Part shown: positions 23,701 to 36,949 of the stretch, piece by piece
How the letters are laid out: each line of letters starts with the position of its first letter
How positions within the stretch are numbered: position 1 is the stretch's first letter
NCBI GenBank assembly: GCA_914767715.1
Contig: OU612067.1
Location: forward strand, 1,612,001-1,676,000
Reading direction: 5' to 3'
From: Membranipora membranacea
Lineage: Eukaryota > Bryozoa > Gymnolaemata > Cheilostomatida > Membraniporidae
DNA length: 64,000 bases
The notes under the pieces: generated by a model
The model's input: only the letters and a program-made list of their open reading frames with translations
What the model was told of the DNA's origin: nothing
The model's database searches: none
Translations under genes and position numbers: made by a program

Positions 23701-26700
23701 TACGAGAGAATTTCAGAAAACCTCTGCGGCCCCACCAGATTACTCTGTCTAAATTTATATCAAAGCTTTGACACTTTACATTATCAGGTGGGAGAGAGAG
23801 AATACTCACTACATTCACATATAGGGCAGCCTCTCTGGTCCGTCTTCATACCGAGTTCACAGAACATTGTACACACAGGACCACATGTGGGAGTTACCAC
23901 GATACCTCCCAATCCTACAATATTAACAAGACACATCGTAATACATACCAACATAGCACTGCTTACACAAATATATAAGAACATGTGAGAAGATTTTTTT
24001 GGAGTTGTTCCCATGACAAGATAGGTTGATCAGTTGCTATTTGGCAACGACTCACCATAAATACAGTATTTATAAAACTGCGTAAATTTACAATGCTGGA
24101 CTTTGAACAGCCCACATAGTATCAAAATAGCGGCTTGTGACAGAAATTTTTCTGGTAAAGTGAGGGAACTTGAACTTCTCATAGAGGCAAAGCAGAAGGG
24201 AAGAATAAATCACATCTAGCGTCCTAAAACTATTCACCTTGGGAGCTAAGACAAACACTCAGACAGTTTAAAAGCTTCAATACACATCGAGTGGGTTAAC
24301 TAGTAAATCAGGTGCCAGGTGTAAATAAAAGTGAGGGCTGAGGATTGTGTGTGGTGTGTAGTGTACCTGTGTTGTTTGTCATGGGGAGGTAAGACATGGA
24401 GCCTGTTTGTGTGGTAGTAATACCACTGGGTGTCTGTGATGTTGGTTGTGATAAGCCTGTGTCTGTTACAATGATGGGTGTTGTGGATGGCGGTGCTGTT
24501 GTGGTAGTTTTACCTCTGGTAGTAAGTGGTGTTGTTATAACTGTTGCCTCTTCTGTTGTTGACATTTTGAGTACGGTTGTTGTCAGCGGAACTGTTGTTG
24601 TTAGAATGATTGTTGTTGTATCAGCTGGGACTGTAGTTGTAGCAACTGGGACTGTAGTTGTACCAACTGGGACTGTAGTTGTATTAACTGTGATTGTTGT
24701 TGTATCCTCTTTGATTGTTGTTGTACCCTCTATTATTGTTGTTGTATCCTCTGTTGATGGCAGAGTTGATGGATCTGAGGTTACTTTAGGTGTGTGGGGC
24801 CCTAGTGTGGTTGTCTCTGATGCGTTTGCTGTGGTAGATAATTGTGCTGTCACAGGCGCAGTGACTTCAATTATAGTGGTGTTTTGTTCCATGGTGAAAG
24901 TAACATCTATCAGCGGCGTTGAGGCAGTGGTAGAGATTAATGATGTGGCTGGATTATCAGCTGTGGGGTTGTGTCCCTGTGTTATATTGCCTACGTCAGG
25001 TGTGGTGGATGTTACGGATTCTGTAGCCGTACTGGGGAGGGTTGTAGCTTCCAATGAGACTGTTGTTATCTCTTGTATAGTGTCACTGTCTGTTGTTGCA
25101 AGTTCTGAAGTGCCATTCTGAGCAGAAATGTCCATAGTACTGGTTAAAGTCACATTGGAGCCCAACATCTTTGTTGGGTTTATCGTTGGAATCATAGACA
25201 TCAAGTTGAAAGCCTCTGTAGTTGCAGTGCTTGTTTCTTGATTGATGCTATCCTGAGTTGTTGTTTGATTTTTTAGTGCCACCACATCTGTGCTCTGATT
25301 ACCAAATGTAGATGTGATTGATGAAGATGTGGTAGTTTCTGTTGCTGTAGTAGTTGATGGTAATACAATAGGCGATGTCGCCATTGCCTCAGTTGAGTTT
25401 TGAGCAATCGTAATTGACACTACTTCTGTTAAGGCTGCAATATGGTGATCAGAAGGTAGAATAGGAAGAAGGGATAAATATTAAATAATACAAACAGACT
25501 AGCGTTAGCTAAATCATATGAGAAGACTGTAGTATTGTAAAGCACGAGGAAGGCGTAAGAAAGATCACGCGGGGACAACATCACAAAAAACTGTATAATC
25601 AACAAACATGCAAATCTAGATTAAGAGAGTCTGTGATCGTTAATTAACAAAGCCGGGTAGTGGATGGAGGAACAAATTACAGACAAACTACACTACTCAC
25701 TGTGTGTGTGTGTGAAGTGGTGGTCACTTACCCTCAACAGATGTAGTTGGTGAAGGCGTTGTTGTTGAAGGTGTTGTCATTGAAGGTGTGGTTATTTTAG
25801 GCGTAGTTGTTGAAGGTGTGATTGTTGTCATATCTGTTCCAACACTAGCAACTGATACATAATCCGTAGTACTGTTCACAGTCACATCTGTTTCCGAAGC
25901 AGGACCCGGAGGCTCAGTTCTAACTGAGCTCAGTATAGTAGTTGTCTGGAGAGTTGTGGGTTCTGTTGGTAAAGTTTTGGGAATCGTAGTCTGCTCTGTT
26001 GTTGGTGGCGTTGTTGGCGTTGTTGGTGGTGTTGTTGTGGAAACAGTTGAACTAGATGACGTGGCAATCGTTGTTGTTTCTGGAATTATCTGTGGGGTGA
26101 AAGAAGTGGGTACACTAGTAACAGTTGGCAAGGTCTGTTGTGTGGCTGATGTCAAATTTTCTGTCTGTGGTGGCACCGATTGTTGCAGTGCACTTGTTGC
26201 TGAAATGTTAGTTGGTGCCTGTGGTGTTAAAGTTGTCTGGGATGACAGTGGTTGAGTTGATGGCACAGCAGTAGGAGAACTATTAATTATCTCAGGTGTG
26301 GTCAGTATAGTAGTATCCTCCACACTTGCTGGCTGCATAGTTGTTTGCATTGTTGAAGATAGGATTAAATTTGTTGCAGCTGGTGTTTGAGCAGTTACAG
26401 TTGTTGATGATTGCACATTTGGATCTGTTGTTGATGATTGCACAGTCAGAACTGTCACAGGAGTAGGAGTAGTCACAACCTCAGTGGTTCTTTTTGTTGT
26501 AGTTGTTAATGTTGTTGTTGGAGTAACTGTTGTGGAAGACGCAGTAGTTACAATATCTGGTAATATTGTCACATTTGCTTGTAATGCTGTTACTGTTGAT
26601 GTCAAAACGCCCATATTAGATATGTTTATATTTTCAGCTTCAGTTGTGTTCATGCCTAACATAATATCCGCTGCACCAAGAGCAACAACCAGTGATATCA

Positions 26701-26704
26701 ACAT
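20770..26704 (-). CDS. Single-pass membrane protein: mucin-like stalk, antistasin-like module, cytoplasmic tail
   Basis: Exons on the minus strand: 26704-25732, 25434-24367, 23914-23810, 22886-22754, 22590-22534, 22056-21819, 21048-20770. Phases close exactly, giving about 950 residues. A short hydrophobic N-terminus (MLISLVVALGAADIMLGM) looks like a signal peptide. Two long exons encode Thr/Ser/Pro-rich blocks (about 25-680) with local repeats such as TTTVPVGTTTVPVATTTVPA and TTPSMTTPSTTTPSPTT and many N-T-T/S sequons, so heavy O-glycosylation is likely. A 105-nt phase 1-1 exon encodes one six-cysteine antistasin-like module (C691-C715, ending GCPICEC). The next exon carries the membrane helix (about 732-756; FLIAVIVLIIVIVVVSVVCW) and a basic stop-transfer KRRK. 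The tail (about 190 residues) holds a charged helical stretch (REQRERERIAQYCPGD) and a Ser/Thr-rich end. The donor of the 57-nt exon (AT|GTATCA) is weak and chosen by phase. The 5' UTR is spliced at 26712. I do not recognise the family as a whole; an adhesion, barrier or protease-inhibitor role is inference. Confidence 0.85.
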
Positions 26705-26719
26705 TTTTAACCTGCAACA

Positions 26720-29700
26720 TAGAGAAAAGTTTTTTCAATTTGCCATTTTAAGGAGTTTCAGGATCAAGTGTTCCGGAACATTTAGAACTATTGGGGTGCC
26801 CTTGAGTTACCTCAAAGTCCACGCCCTGCATTAGGAGTCCTATGGCATTCATCCTGGCTAAAAAAACACAACAATACTTAGCTTTAGCCAAAGAGGTTAA
26901 AAGCCCCAATAAAGCATGAATACAAACAATAATGAGTTCCGAAAGAAGAGCTGATATTTTATTATTGGTTTGTTTTGTATTGTGATGACTATTTGCATGG
27001 GTTTAGTTAGCAAACAATTACTGCCCTGCATAAACCACCATACTGTTCAGTCTTTTAGGTTTCAATTGCCTATAGAGTTGTCAGATTAGCGGCTGCTAGA
27101 TTTTCTAGTAATATCTATGGATAGGTTAGAGAGGAAGCTCAATATCATTTCTCCCTAATGTCCTTTTCTTGACAAACTTATTTTTGTAAGGGTGTCCCAC
27201 CAGGGAAAGTAGTCCCTTGGCCCAGCAGCTGAGTTCCCGCATTCACAGGTCACTAGGGAGGGAGGGATTAGTGATACTTTTAATGTTGCTGGCTGCTGCC
27301 TGTCTAGATGTCACATGGGTTTTGTTAGGCATCACTTATTTTCATGCAAAAATATTAAGATGCCTGACATGACTATCAAAAACTGCGAAATTCTCACATA
27401 GCTTCTAATTTTTCATCTTCACTAGATTTCTAAAGCTTTTAAAGATTTTATGATGCAATCTGTTATTCATTCAACACGCATACCACATCAGCTTCGATGG
27501 CTGATGATAATGGAGATTCTCAGTGAAAGAATATATGCTTTTGCTGTTAAATGGAAATGTCACTTAATATGTCAATTCCCAATAGGTGATATATTGACAA
27601 GCAAAAAGGAAGCTTTAAATTCTTCTCTAAAAATAATGTGATGTCAATCCTACACAGACGGAATGTTTTAGCCTTCTAGATTTTGACCAGCAACTGTCTG
27701 CTAAAAACTAAAAAATCAAACTTCAATTTTGACACTTGATGACCAAGCGATTTCATAGCTGAATGGATCTGATTTTTGCATGGAATTGGTAGTAGATACA
27801 GAACACTGAACCAGACAGCTCAAAATATCAAACCAATGAAGGCAATGGGAGGGAGTTCACTGGTGATAGTGTGTTGAGAACTCCGGACAACCTCCCAATG
27901 ATAGATAGATAGCCCAAGAATAACCCCTACACATAACACATAACGATTTAATTACTGTGTTCTATTCTCAATCACAAGTTTTAGGTTAGATGTAGGATGG
28001 AGTTAGGATATGGGATGCTGTCTCTAGCTCGTTTGTATTGATTGCAGTGTGGGATCAATTTGAACCAGCAATTATAACAAACAGAGAGTAGGCACAATTA
28101 TAAGGTCAGACGCAGTAAGATTCTTCTGTGCAGAGTTTGAGAGAAGTTTGTTCCTATATTAGTATCAATACAAAGTGTGTTTCTTATATTCAGGCAGCAC
28201 TTCGTAATTAGATTGCCAATAATAATTAAATTGATGCCTGGTCACTAAGATGTGCAGTCAGATCAAAGTTTGAGTGATTTCCAACTCCGGCTAGATCAGT
28301 GTACCCTGCACTAAGCTAGCTTACACCAGTATCATACAGTAGTCTCCTAATCTATATGATTGATCTTTGATTGATATGAGCCGACCCGACCCGATCCGTT
28401 ATCTTATCTAGACTGGTAACTCATCCAGGTCCTATTCGACTAGCTTCCTGTCATCTCTCAGTTATTTATTTGAATTTAAATATGATTGATAGTTTTCCCA
28501 TGTTATTGCCATGCTGTTATGTAACAGACCAATTGATGATAGCATTCATCATACCAACAGACAAATTAGATCATAGATTATCTCAGTGATTATTGCTATT
28601 TTGTGTATATGAGTCAGAGTCCGGTGGATGATGAGTAGGCCTACCACACACACAATAGTATTATTACTATCTCTAGAGAATGTTGGTTTCCCTTACTCAG
28701 AATACAATCAGTAGAGCTGCACCTGACTGATTGTTGTGGTGGGTCCTGTGGTTTATAATGGGATACGCAAAATTGGTGACCAGTCACTATCACCAATCAC
28801 AGTATTTATAATCTTTGCTATCACCTTATCTTAGGATATGTAATAAGAGGGGATTTTGTTGGTGGATGTATAAAATGTAATGTTGAGAGCCCAAATTTAA
28901 ATTAAATTCAGTCACTTTTGTCTATGTTAGTCTATTGCCATTCATTAATCTAAAAGGGGGCCTAGCGTTATCTGGGTTCACCTGGGCAGGGCACGGCTCA
29001 CACAATGAGGTTATCACAAAACAAACACAGGTGTACTCGGGCGCTCACTCGGCGCTGGCAGTTACTGAAGTTCACATAATCAGCTGGGTATATGCTCGAG
29101 GCACAAGCTTTTTGTATCTCATATAACATCAGTTTATACAAGCTGGAAACATCATAATAAGCTTAGTGATCATTATTTACTATCTCACCATGTAAATGAG
29201 CATTTAAAGTAAACCTTTGTTTGTTAGTTTGGGGAAAAGCCTGTAAAATAACAAATATCGCTGCTTGAACAAAAAACGATAACTGTTACAAATTAGCCTT
29301 CAACACACCGCTTACTGCTGACAAAGGCGCCGGCGGCAGCAGCCGCTGGTTACGACTGTTGTAATTGTGAATGAAAGTTTGAACTGGTTACCGATATTAA
29401 GCTCTGCGCTACTGTTACTCGGTAATATTGAGCTGATTTTTCACCTCACAAACCACATCAAGATGCTTAAACTCTAATCTAATAATATGATTTGAAATGA
29501 TGAATACTGGAAGGAATTAGGATACAAATAGCTGTTCGGCAAATTTTATCACCTAGAAAATTAGTTTCCAGATACCTACATGTTTTAAATATTAAACTAC
29601 TACTGTAGGGTTACATAGATTAAAAGTTTCTCCCTCTGTGAGAACAAACTGAGATCGCTGCTTGTGTGCAGTATGAGTATGCCATCTTCTCTTTGTTTTT

Positions 29701-32700
29701 GAATAGTTGGCCATGTTAATACTTGTAATAATTATGGCCTGGACAATAAAACCAGTGTTTATGTTTCGTGAGAAGCTTTGAAATGTGTGAAAGTTTTATG
29801 ACCACTTTTCACACCGAATAGCCTTCAGTATCTCAGGCCGCAAAGACTGCAATATCTCCCATTGGTATTATGATTGTAGGAATGTTACATTCAGAAAACT
29901 AATCCAAATTCCCAAAGGAGAACCTAGGAAAACATTTAGATAGTCTAACAAAATGTTGCATTGTCCCCCTTTACGTAATGGTATTAGATGTTTGAGTGGA
30001 ATGAACTTAGTCAGCAGAGTATTGACATATCTCTGCCTCTGACTCGGAGGATTACTGATTGTACAATAATATACTCTACCCCCTTAGAATGTATTATAGT
30101 CTAGTTTGGACAGTCTGCCCTGTTTGGACAATAAGTTCCCAGGCATCGAATGGACATGCTCGCTGGCACTTTGTAGAGATTATTCTGCTGGTCGGAGTTT
30201 TGCTTTGCTGCAGGAATTACGATGAGATGCTCATACAAGCCTTGTATTGACTCCTTTTGAGGAAGACAATATCCTACAGTAAGGCCTTGTCCATTAATGA
30301 GCACTAATGAACAGCCACCCAAGACCAACTACTGCGTAAATCTAGGCAACTAATATCGCTCCTGAGTCATAACCAAGTTTGTGCGATTGAAAATGTTACC
30401 GTTCTTACCACCAGCAGCTGCTGTTGGTAGCAAAAATATTTTTTACCATCTAGATACGCTAGTGATTGTACAGCCTCAGATAGGGGCCTGATAGAAATCA
30501 CAATACATGAGACGTCGGCAACCAATTACAAGGGTGATGTTAAGTTAAGGCTAAAAAAAGTGCATCATCTGTTATGTTGTGCAGACTAAGATATTAAGTT
30601 TTACCTGTAGTTCTTCATGATGAGACAAGAGATTATCCTGTATATATGTTCCTAGTAGAGAGATATAATAATGGTGATACTTTTCTGCGACGCCTCCTCA
30701 TCTGCTCACAGGAGGGGTGGTATACTATGGTCTTCTTTAGACATAGACAGTCACAGTTATTTGTGTCTGCCGAGTTGAAACCTCTTAGGATGTCCCAACA
30801 CTTATTATATTCCTTGCTTGGTACCCGGGGTCGGACCGAGTTAAGCGCTCCAAGCGGTATGCCCAGTGATGACAGAGGTGTGCACCATATGTATCTCAGT
30901 CCCACTGTATCTCAGCTCTACTAGACTATCCCAGGTGCATTCAGCTACAGTAACAAGCCATATGTGAGTGTGTGAATGAGTGAGTCATAGATAATGATTG
31001 TCTGTACACAACAAACAAGAGCTCTAAAATAACAACCTGTTGTAGTAGCTTCAAGCTCTACTCCTCTAATACTAAAGCTTTTGTTGGATAATACTGTAGT
31101 CTAATATGACACACCGCCTTCATATATCACTTATTCACTATTATAATATTATTGGACGCTTGTGACTTCATTAATAGCCACCAAAATATTCAGTGACTGA
31201 TCTGCTAGCTTTGTATTATACTAAATGTCATTCATGCGACACAATAAATTCTCTTACAGTCACTAGAGATTTTTTTAATCCTTGACATGATTTGTTACAA
31301 CAACTTAGTTCACTGGCTATCTTCAAAGAGAGTAGAATATGATCATGGGTGTCCAGCTGAGTGTGTGAAATCAGATAATGTATTCTAAAATTAAGTTGGG
31401 ATTTGATAAAAACCCAGTCCAGAATGTGTTCAGGGTGACAACTGTGATACGGATATTATATTACTTTTCACTCAGGACAGCATTAGCAACAAATAGATAG
31501 TTATAGTTACACACTGGCCTGGCTCTTTGATCTTCGTATTTGGTAACTTAATTTTTTCTGATAAGATGCTGAATCAACACGGGCGTTTTCTAATCCGTTG
31601 GTCGAATAGATACGCGGCCACTCCAGTATCTAACACCATTACGGTGCAAAAAATACTATGACCACATTATACCTACACCCTGTCACTCCACCAACCAAAA
31701 CTTATCAGTGAACTTATTACTGTGAAAATTCAAGTATTGAAATATGATATGAAAAACCTACCATGGACTTTCAGCGTTTCAAAGAACTGAGCATTATAGT
31801 GTTAAATTACTATATAGCGACGGCTGAGCCTTGATGTTGCGGATATAAACTTGTAATGGTATATATAACCACTATACTCTACCGATATTTAGGAGTAGCT
31901 ATTAAGCTCTCAGCTGGTGTTAATGTATCCCATTGATAGCCTTGAAGCTACCCAGGCTTGAAATGGCTTCATTGTCGAACACCCGATTTAAACTCTGCTA
32001 ATGGCTACAGATAAAATCTCAAACGTATTATCCACTGCTGCGTGTCATATTATCTTTTTCTTTTGACCGCCCTATTTAACGGGTGGCTTGTGTGGGGTAG
32101 TACCCTATACCCTTGCCCGCCGTTGCCGGCTACTCTTTTTTCGAAGTGGCAGAGGGGGATCTTTATACTGCATGCAAGCACACAGTAGACCTCCTGTATT
32201 TATGGTCCTGATCCGAACAGACCGTGACAGTGTGTGAGGGAGCTACCTGCAGTATTCTCATAACAAAGTGTCAAAAACGTGGAGCAAAAAGTTTGAGCTC
32301 CAGTCACATCCTGTAAGATCTAAACAAATTAACCATTTCACCACCAAAATAAAAACAGAACAAAATAACAGAGCCTTGACCCGCTGATCAGCTACCGTAA
32401 TACCACAGGGTGACCAAGTATTACACTATTATCATTTATATTGCAATTGTAATACTAGGACACCCTGTTGGGTGGATAATATAGAGATACCAAACAAAAC
32501 CTACCCTGAGGGCCAAGGCTGGTCCTATGAAATCTTACCTCCCTTCTCCACTATCACCTCGCAGAATAGTCATCATTAACTCGAGACACTCAAGAGAACT
32601 CTAAATTATCCAACTAACACGATGAAGTGAGATCATCGACTCACATATTTGATTGATTTTACACTTGCATGAGTTTGCACAAAGAGCGCAATCAGAAGGA

Positions 32701-35700
32701 TAAATCTGAGTGTTATATTTCAAAAAGGCAGATTATTTCAATGTTAAAAATGAAAACCAACTTCCTTTTTACCAGAGACCTGTTTGAGATTACTACATCT
32801 TGAATGTATACTAGATGTTTCTCTACAGCTGATCTGATTGATTAAACATGGGGAGGTAAGCAGCTGTTGACGGCATGTACACTGCTGTACAAAGTCTAAC
32901 ATGCGTCTTATTTAAATAACTTATTATCATAACTGACTTGGATGCATGAACTGAGAGATTTTTCAGTGAGAAAATGTGCATCCAGCACGACTAGGAACAC
33001 TCATACCTTGGGTCCTACAGACCAAAGAAGTAATTAGCGTACTCTATATAGTAGAAACTATGTCGGTACAGAAGTCATACAGGTTGTCTGATCATCCTAA
33101 CGAAATCGGATGTTCTGAGAGATAGTCCAAAAGACAAAAAGCACAAAAAATTTACATTCAACAAGACTAGGAACACTCATACCTTGTATCTTACAGGCCA
33201 AGCAGAGAAGAAATTAGTCTGATCCGATAAGCCTACTCAACAGTAGAAACAATGTCGGTATTGAAGTCTACAATTGTTGCATGTTGATTAATCCTGAGAT
33301 TGTAGATTCAGTATCAGTTTAAGCAGCTGTGCCTCAGAGTGTAGCCATCCTATCTATCTACTACACAACCCTACAAATGAATTATATCAGCGTACTCATA
33401 GATGTGTGAGTGTCAGCTCAAAAATCACTACAATAAAACAACCACATGCTTCTATTGTCTACAGAGAAAGCACAGTTGTCACTCACAATGACTAGCCCTA
33501 CAATCTAGAAAGCGATTCATTATCAGACAATAGAAATTAAACATTTTAAACATTACCTTAATACAGAAGTTTGTATAGGGTTTTTATCATCAATAGGGTG
33601 ACAATAGGAATGTTTTATTGACAGACACTAATTAGAACCCCCATAAAACTCAAGTAGGTGAAAATAGAAGACTTCATGTCTCGCTGCTTGGACTCACTGG
33701 TATTTACATAAGCTATGTGCACACAAAGCTATGAAGACCCATAAGCAAAGATTGGTTATTGTTATAAGTACATTAATTCCTCGCCTCATAGGTAACTTTT
33801 CTGACAGAATGGTTGTTAACTCAAAAATTATTGAAATACTTCATTAATGGCCGGTGACCTTATAATGACCTCATATGTAATTGTACTTTTTTCCTTTCGT
33901 ACTTGGAAAATTTTCTATTAAATTGGCAAAAAAACATTGGCTTGAAACAATTTAAATTGCTTAGAAGTGGCCTGGGGACAAATTTAAACAAGAAGTAACA
34001 ACCTTAAACTGATTGATTAATCTACCCTATTAATGCAGTGACCGATATTTTTTTACTCCGCTATTTCTATTGCTTGGAATCACATAGTGATAACATAGTC
34101 TTACACAATCATGGAGAAAACATGCAGAAAATATCGCAAACAATTTATGAACAAAATACGGTTTAAATTATCCACCTGCTAGGTATTATTAGGAAACCTG
34201 TGAAGTTCTCTTACTATCACTCAATAGCTATACTACTATTTCTCTGAGTGTCCATACACAATAATAGACAGGAAGATACTGGCCTGACCTGAAACTGGGA
34301 CAAGCTAGAATAATTGAGTTGGTATAAAAACTTGCAATCAATGATTCTAGAGTTTTCATTCTCTAAACTTAAAGTGCTTTTGGGTCTGCTAACTTTGGAC
34401 CACATTTATTTTTATAAAGTGTGGGATTACTCAACATGCAGTGGCCCTTACTGAATTATCAGCTTATCTTACATCGAGAATGAGTTTTGTAGACTTTCTC
34501 ACATAATCGTATTGATTCTCATTGACAGCAAAGAACAAAAGCTTTTTTCTCCAGCAGCTGTGATGTTTGCTATCAGTATGATTGAATTTGTAGCTCTTTA
34601 CAGCAGAGTTAATTAATAAAACTATACATTCCAAGTCTCAAGTCTGGTGAGAGATTCAAATTTCCACCATGTACAAATTCCCACTGCAAATTTTCTTTTA
34701 CAAAATCTTTCTTGCTTGGATGTCTACTTTTTAATCAATCTTAGCAACTCTCTGCATTTCTGAATTTTTCTCTAACCTCTATCCTCTCTTGGAAAGCTTC
34801 TTGCGCCCAAAAAGGCAGCATGTTAGGACAGGATATCGACAGGATATTTGGCATTGTGAGGTGCAGAAACCCTACCCTTTGTTATGTGCAGCATTTTTCA
34901 ATGCAAATAAACTGTATATGCAAATGAGATCCAAATATGATGTGTCGTGTATGTCGAACAGCAGACATTGTTACAGAGCATCGATGTCCATACCCTCCAC
35001 AACCATATCATAGCTTTACAGACTAACCTTATAATATATAATATATATCCGACAGCACAGTACCTTTTAGATCCAAGCCTCACACAATAGACAGACTAGA
35101 AGCTACTAAGAGGACATGTGATAGTTAGGTTTTATCTTTTCAGTGTCCAACAGCATATAGATAAAAGTTATACAGAATATTTATGTTCTACATAGATAAT
35201 ATACAGTGTGTGTGTCATGTTTGTGTGCACAAAGTATTATACTGGATATAATACCCACACGTCACAGACTATACTATACTAACCACACAGTGGCCTGCCT
35301 GATGTTTACATGTAGAGGGAGAAGTAGCAGGCTTGTGTCTTCTCGTGTAAGGCTGGCTGATAAAATCATCCCTGATTAAAGTAGCAGAGTTTAAGTAACA
35401 TATTAAACAGATCATGACTAAGCTACTATACTTAAACTTTGACCAATACTCATCAAGGCATTTAGATTAGAAAACCATGCTAGATCTGGGGGGGGGGGGG
35501 ATCTCGGTCACTTGCCCGCTGGTTAACATCAATAATACAGGACCAAAAAGAATTTGTGAGCTGCAATCAGCTGACTGCAAGATGAATTACAATATCTCTC
35601 CCTCATAGATCACATCCTTAGAATGAATTTGATATTTTTATTGCTCTGTTTACACAGCCGATGTGTCATGTCAGCTATTCCTTCAGTCAGCTGGCAGTTT

Positions 35701-36230
35701 TATTTCAGAGCACTAAATCAAGTCCTGGGACAAAAACCTTTTACGTCATGACATTATGCAGTACTGCATTCCACACTGCTCAATCAGTCGCAAGAAAACG
35801 CAATCCTGACAGTGTCACTCAAATTTGTCGGTGAGAAATAATAATTAAATTGTCATTAAGATTTCAATTCTCACAGTGCCAATCAAATTTTCACCCTAAT
35901 TAATAATAAAATCTGAATAAATAATTGATATATGAATAAGAGGAAAGGTGAGACAAAGGTGTGCCCCTCTCAGTCATTACAGTAAGGCTTCAGAGAACAT
36001 CCTCACTGAGATATAAGGCTACACGGAAACATAAATTACTATAATTGCGAAAATAATGTTTTTCTTTTCAACATGTAAATAACTTGTCTTGAACTAAGAA
36101 AGCACATGATATCTCTTCTGCAGGAAGTTCACTATTAAAATGAGTTATCTTCATATACACTGAAGCAGTAATGTATCAGGGAGATTATTATGTAATGACA
36201 ATCAAGCCTTGCTCTGTTTATAACGTAGAG
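26720..36230. other. About 9.5-kb gene-poor region
   Basis: I find no exon with a recognisable domain on either strand. The most open part is 30633-30924, which is less AT-rich than its surroundings and open on both strands, but its translations match no family I know. A short GC-rich patch (GGCGCCGGCGGCAGCAGCCG, about 29328-29347) and a GC-richer patch near 32060-32130 stand out. The region probably contains the promoter and 5' UTR exons of the mucin-like gene and unrecognised repeats. Confidence 0.5.
32985..33270. repeat. Diverged tandem duplication of about 175 bp
   Basis: GACTAGGAACACTCATACCTT occurs at about 32990 and again at about 33165. Each copy is followed by a similar order of blocks: CCTACAGACCAA or CTTACAGGCCAA, then AGAAGTAATTAG or AGAAGAAATTAG, then AGTAGAAAC(T/A)ATGTCGGTA. 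It is non-coding. Confidence 0.75.
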
Positions 36231-36236
36231 CCTGAC

Positions 36237-36328
36237 TAGAACAAGTTTGTTCCCTCTGTGATGGCGGAGGGATATACCAAACCTTTGCAATATCCCTCCG
36301 CCACCATAGAGGGAACAAACTTGTTCTA
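36237..36328. repeat. Hairpin 1 of a second tandem hairpin pair
   Basis: Arms 36237-36275 and 36290-36328 are 39-bp reverse complements with two mismatches around a 14-nt loop. The arms end in TAGAACAAGTTTGTTCCCTC or its complement. Confidence 0.93.
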
Positions 36329-36336
36329 GAGCCTGA

Positions 36337-36377
36337 CCAATGAACTCCCTCTTCCTGAGGAAGAGGGAGTTCATTGG
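36337..36377. repeat. Hairpin 2 of the second tandem hairpin pair
   Basis: Arms 36337-36355 and 36359-36377 are perfect 19-bp reverse complements (CCAATGAACTCCCTCTTCC) with a TGA loop. It starts 8 bp after hairpin 1. The word GCCTGAC or CCTGAC recurs before hairpin 1, between the hairpins and after hairpin 2. Confidence 0.93.
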
Positions 36378-36664
36378 CCTGACCAACCCAAGAAGCATAA
36401 ACTGGTCAAACAAACTCCATCTATTTTGATTGCGCATCATAATGGTCAATAAGGATTTGAAGATGGTTTGTCAAATGAAAACACACATTATTGACCAGCC
36501 CTTAGATTAAATACAAGGAGTTCACACATGGTCCAGTCAAGATAATAATGTCAATTCCTAGGCTTAGTGTTTGCAGAAGAAGAAAAATGGTACAGATTTA
36601 GAATTAGGTGTTATGGGCTCATCAAAATTAGTAGGACGACTCCTGAAACAGTATCAGTGTAGAG

Positions 36665-36852
36665 CAGGGGTGCTCAAACTTTTTTTGCCATTGGGCCACT
36701 TTTAAAAATTAACATATTGAAGTGGGTCATGAGCAAACTTTCAGCCTAAATAAACCGGTCGCAACAGGTGAGTTATAATATGGGCAAGTGGGCCACCTAA
36801 AAATGGCAAGTGGGCCAAATTTGGCCAACGGACCATAGTTTGAGCACCCCTG
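36665..36852. mobile_element. hAT-type non-autonomous element (MITE)
   Basis: Terminal inverted repeats CAGGGGTGCTCAAACT and AGTTTGAGCACCCCTG carry the classic hAT end. They are flanked by an 8-bp target duplication, GTGTAGAG (36657-36664) and GTGTAAAG (36853-36860), with one mismatch. The 188-bp body has repeated AAGTGGGCCA words and no coding capacity. It lies about 100 bp beyond the RXYLT1 stop codon and is probably in that gene's 3' UTR or just after it. Confidence 0.93.
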
Positions 36853-36949
36853 GTGTAAAGTCATAGCTGATCTATGACACGCACCCCTAAAACAACGTGT
36901 CACTCAGAGATAGTTGATTTGTCACGAGTTACTGGTCCATGGTTGAATT

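Noticed and set aside
24396-25121. 241-codon plus-strand open frame rich in Val/Gly
   Set aside because: It is the antisense of the Thr-rich mucin exon; ACA/ACT codons read backwards give Val/Ser codons, so the open frame is a composition effect.
25956-26255. 99-codon plus-strand Val/Gly-rich open frame
   Set aside because: Antisense shadow of the first mucin-like exon, as above.
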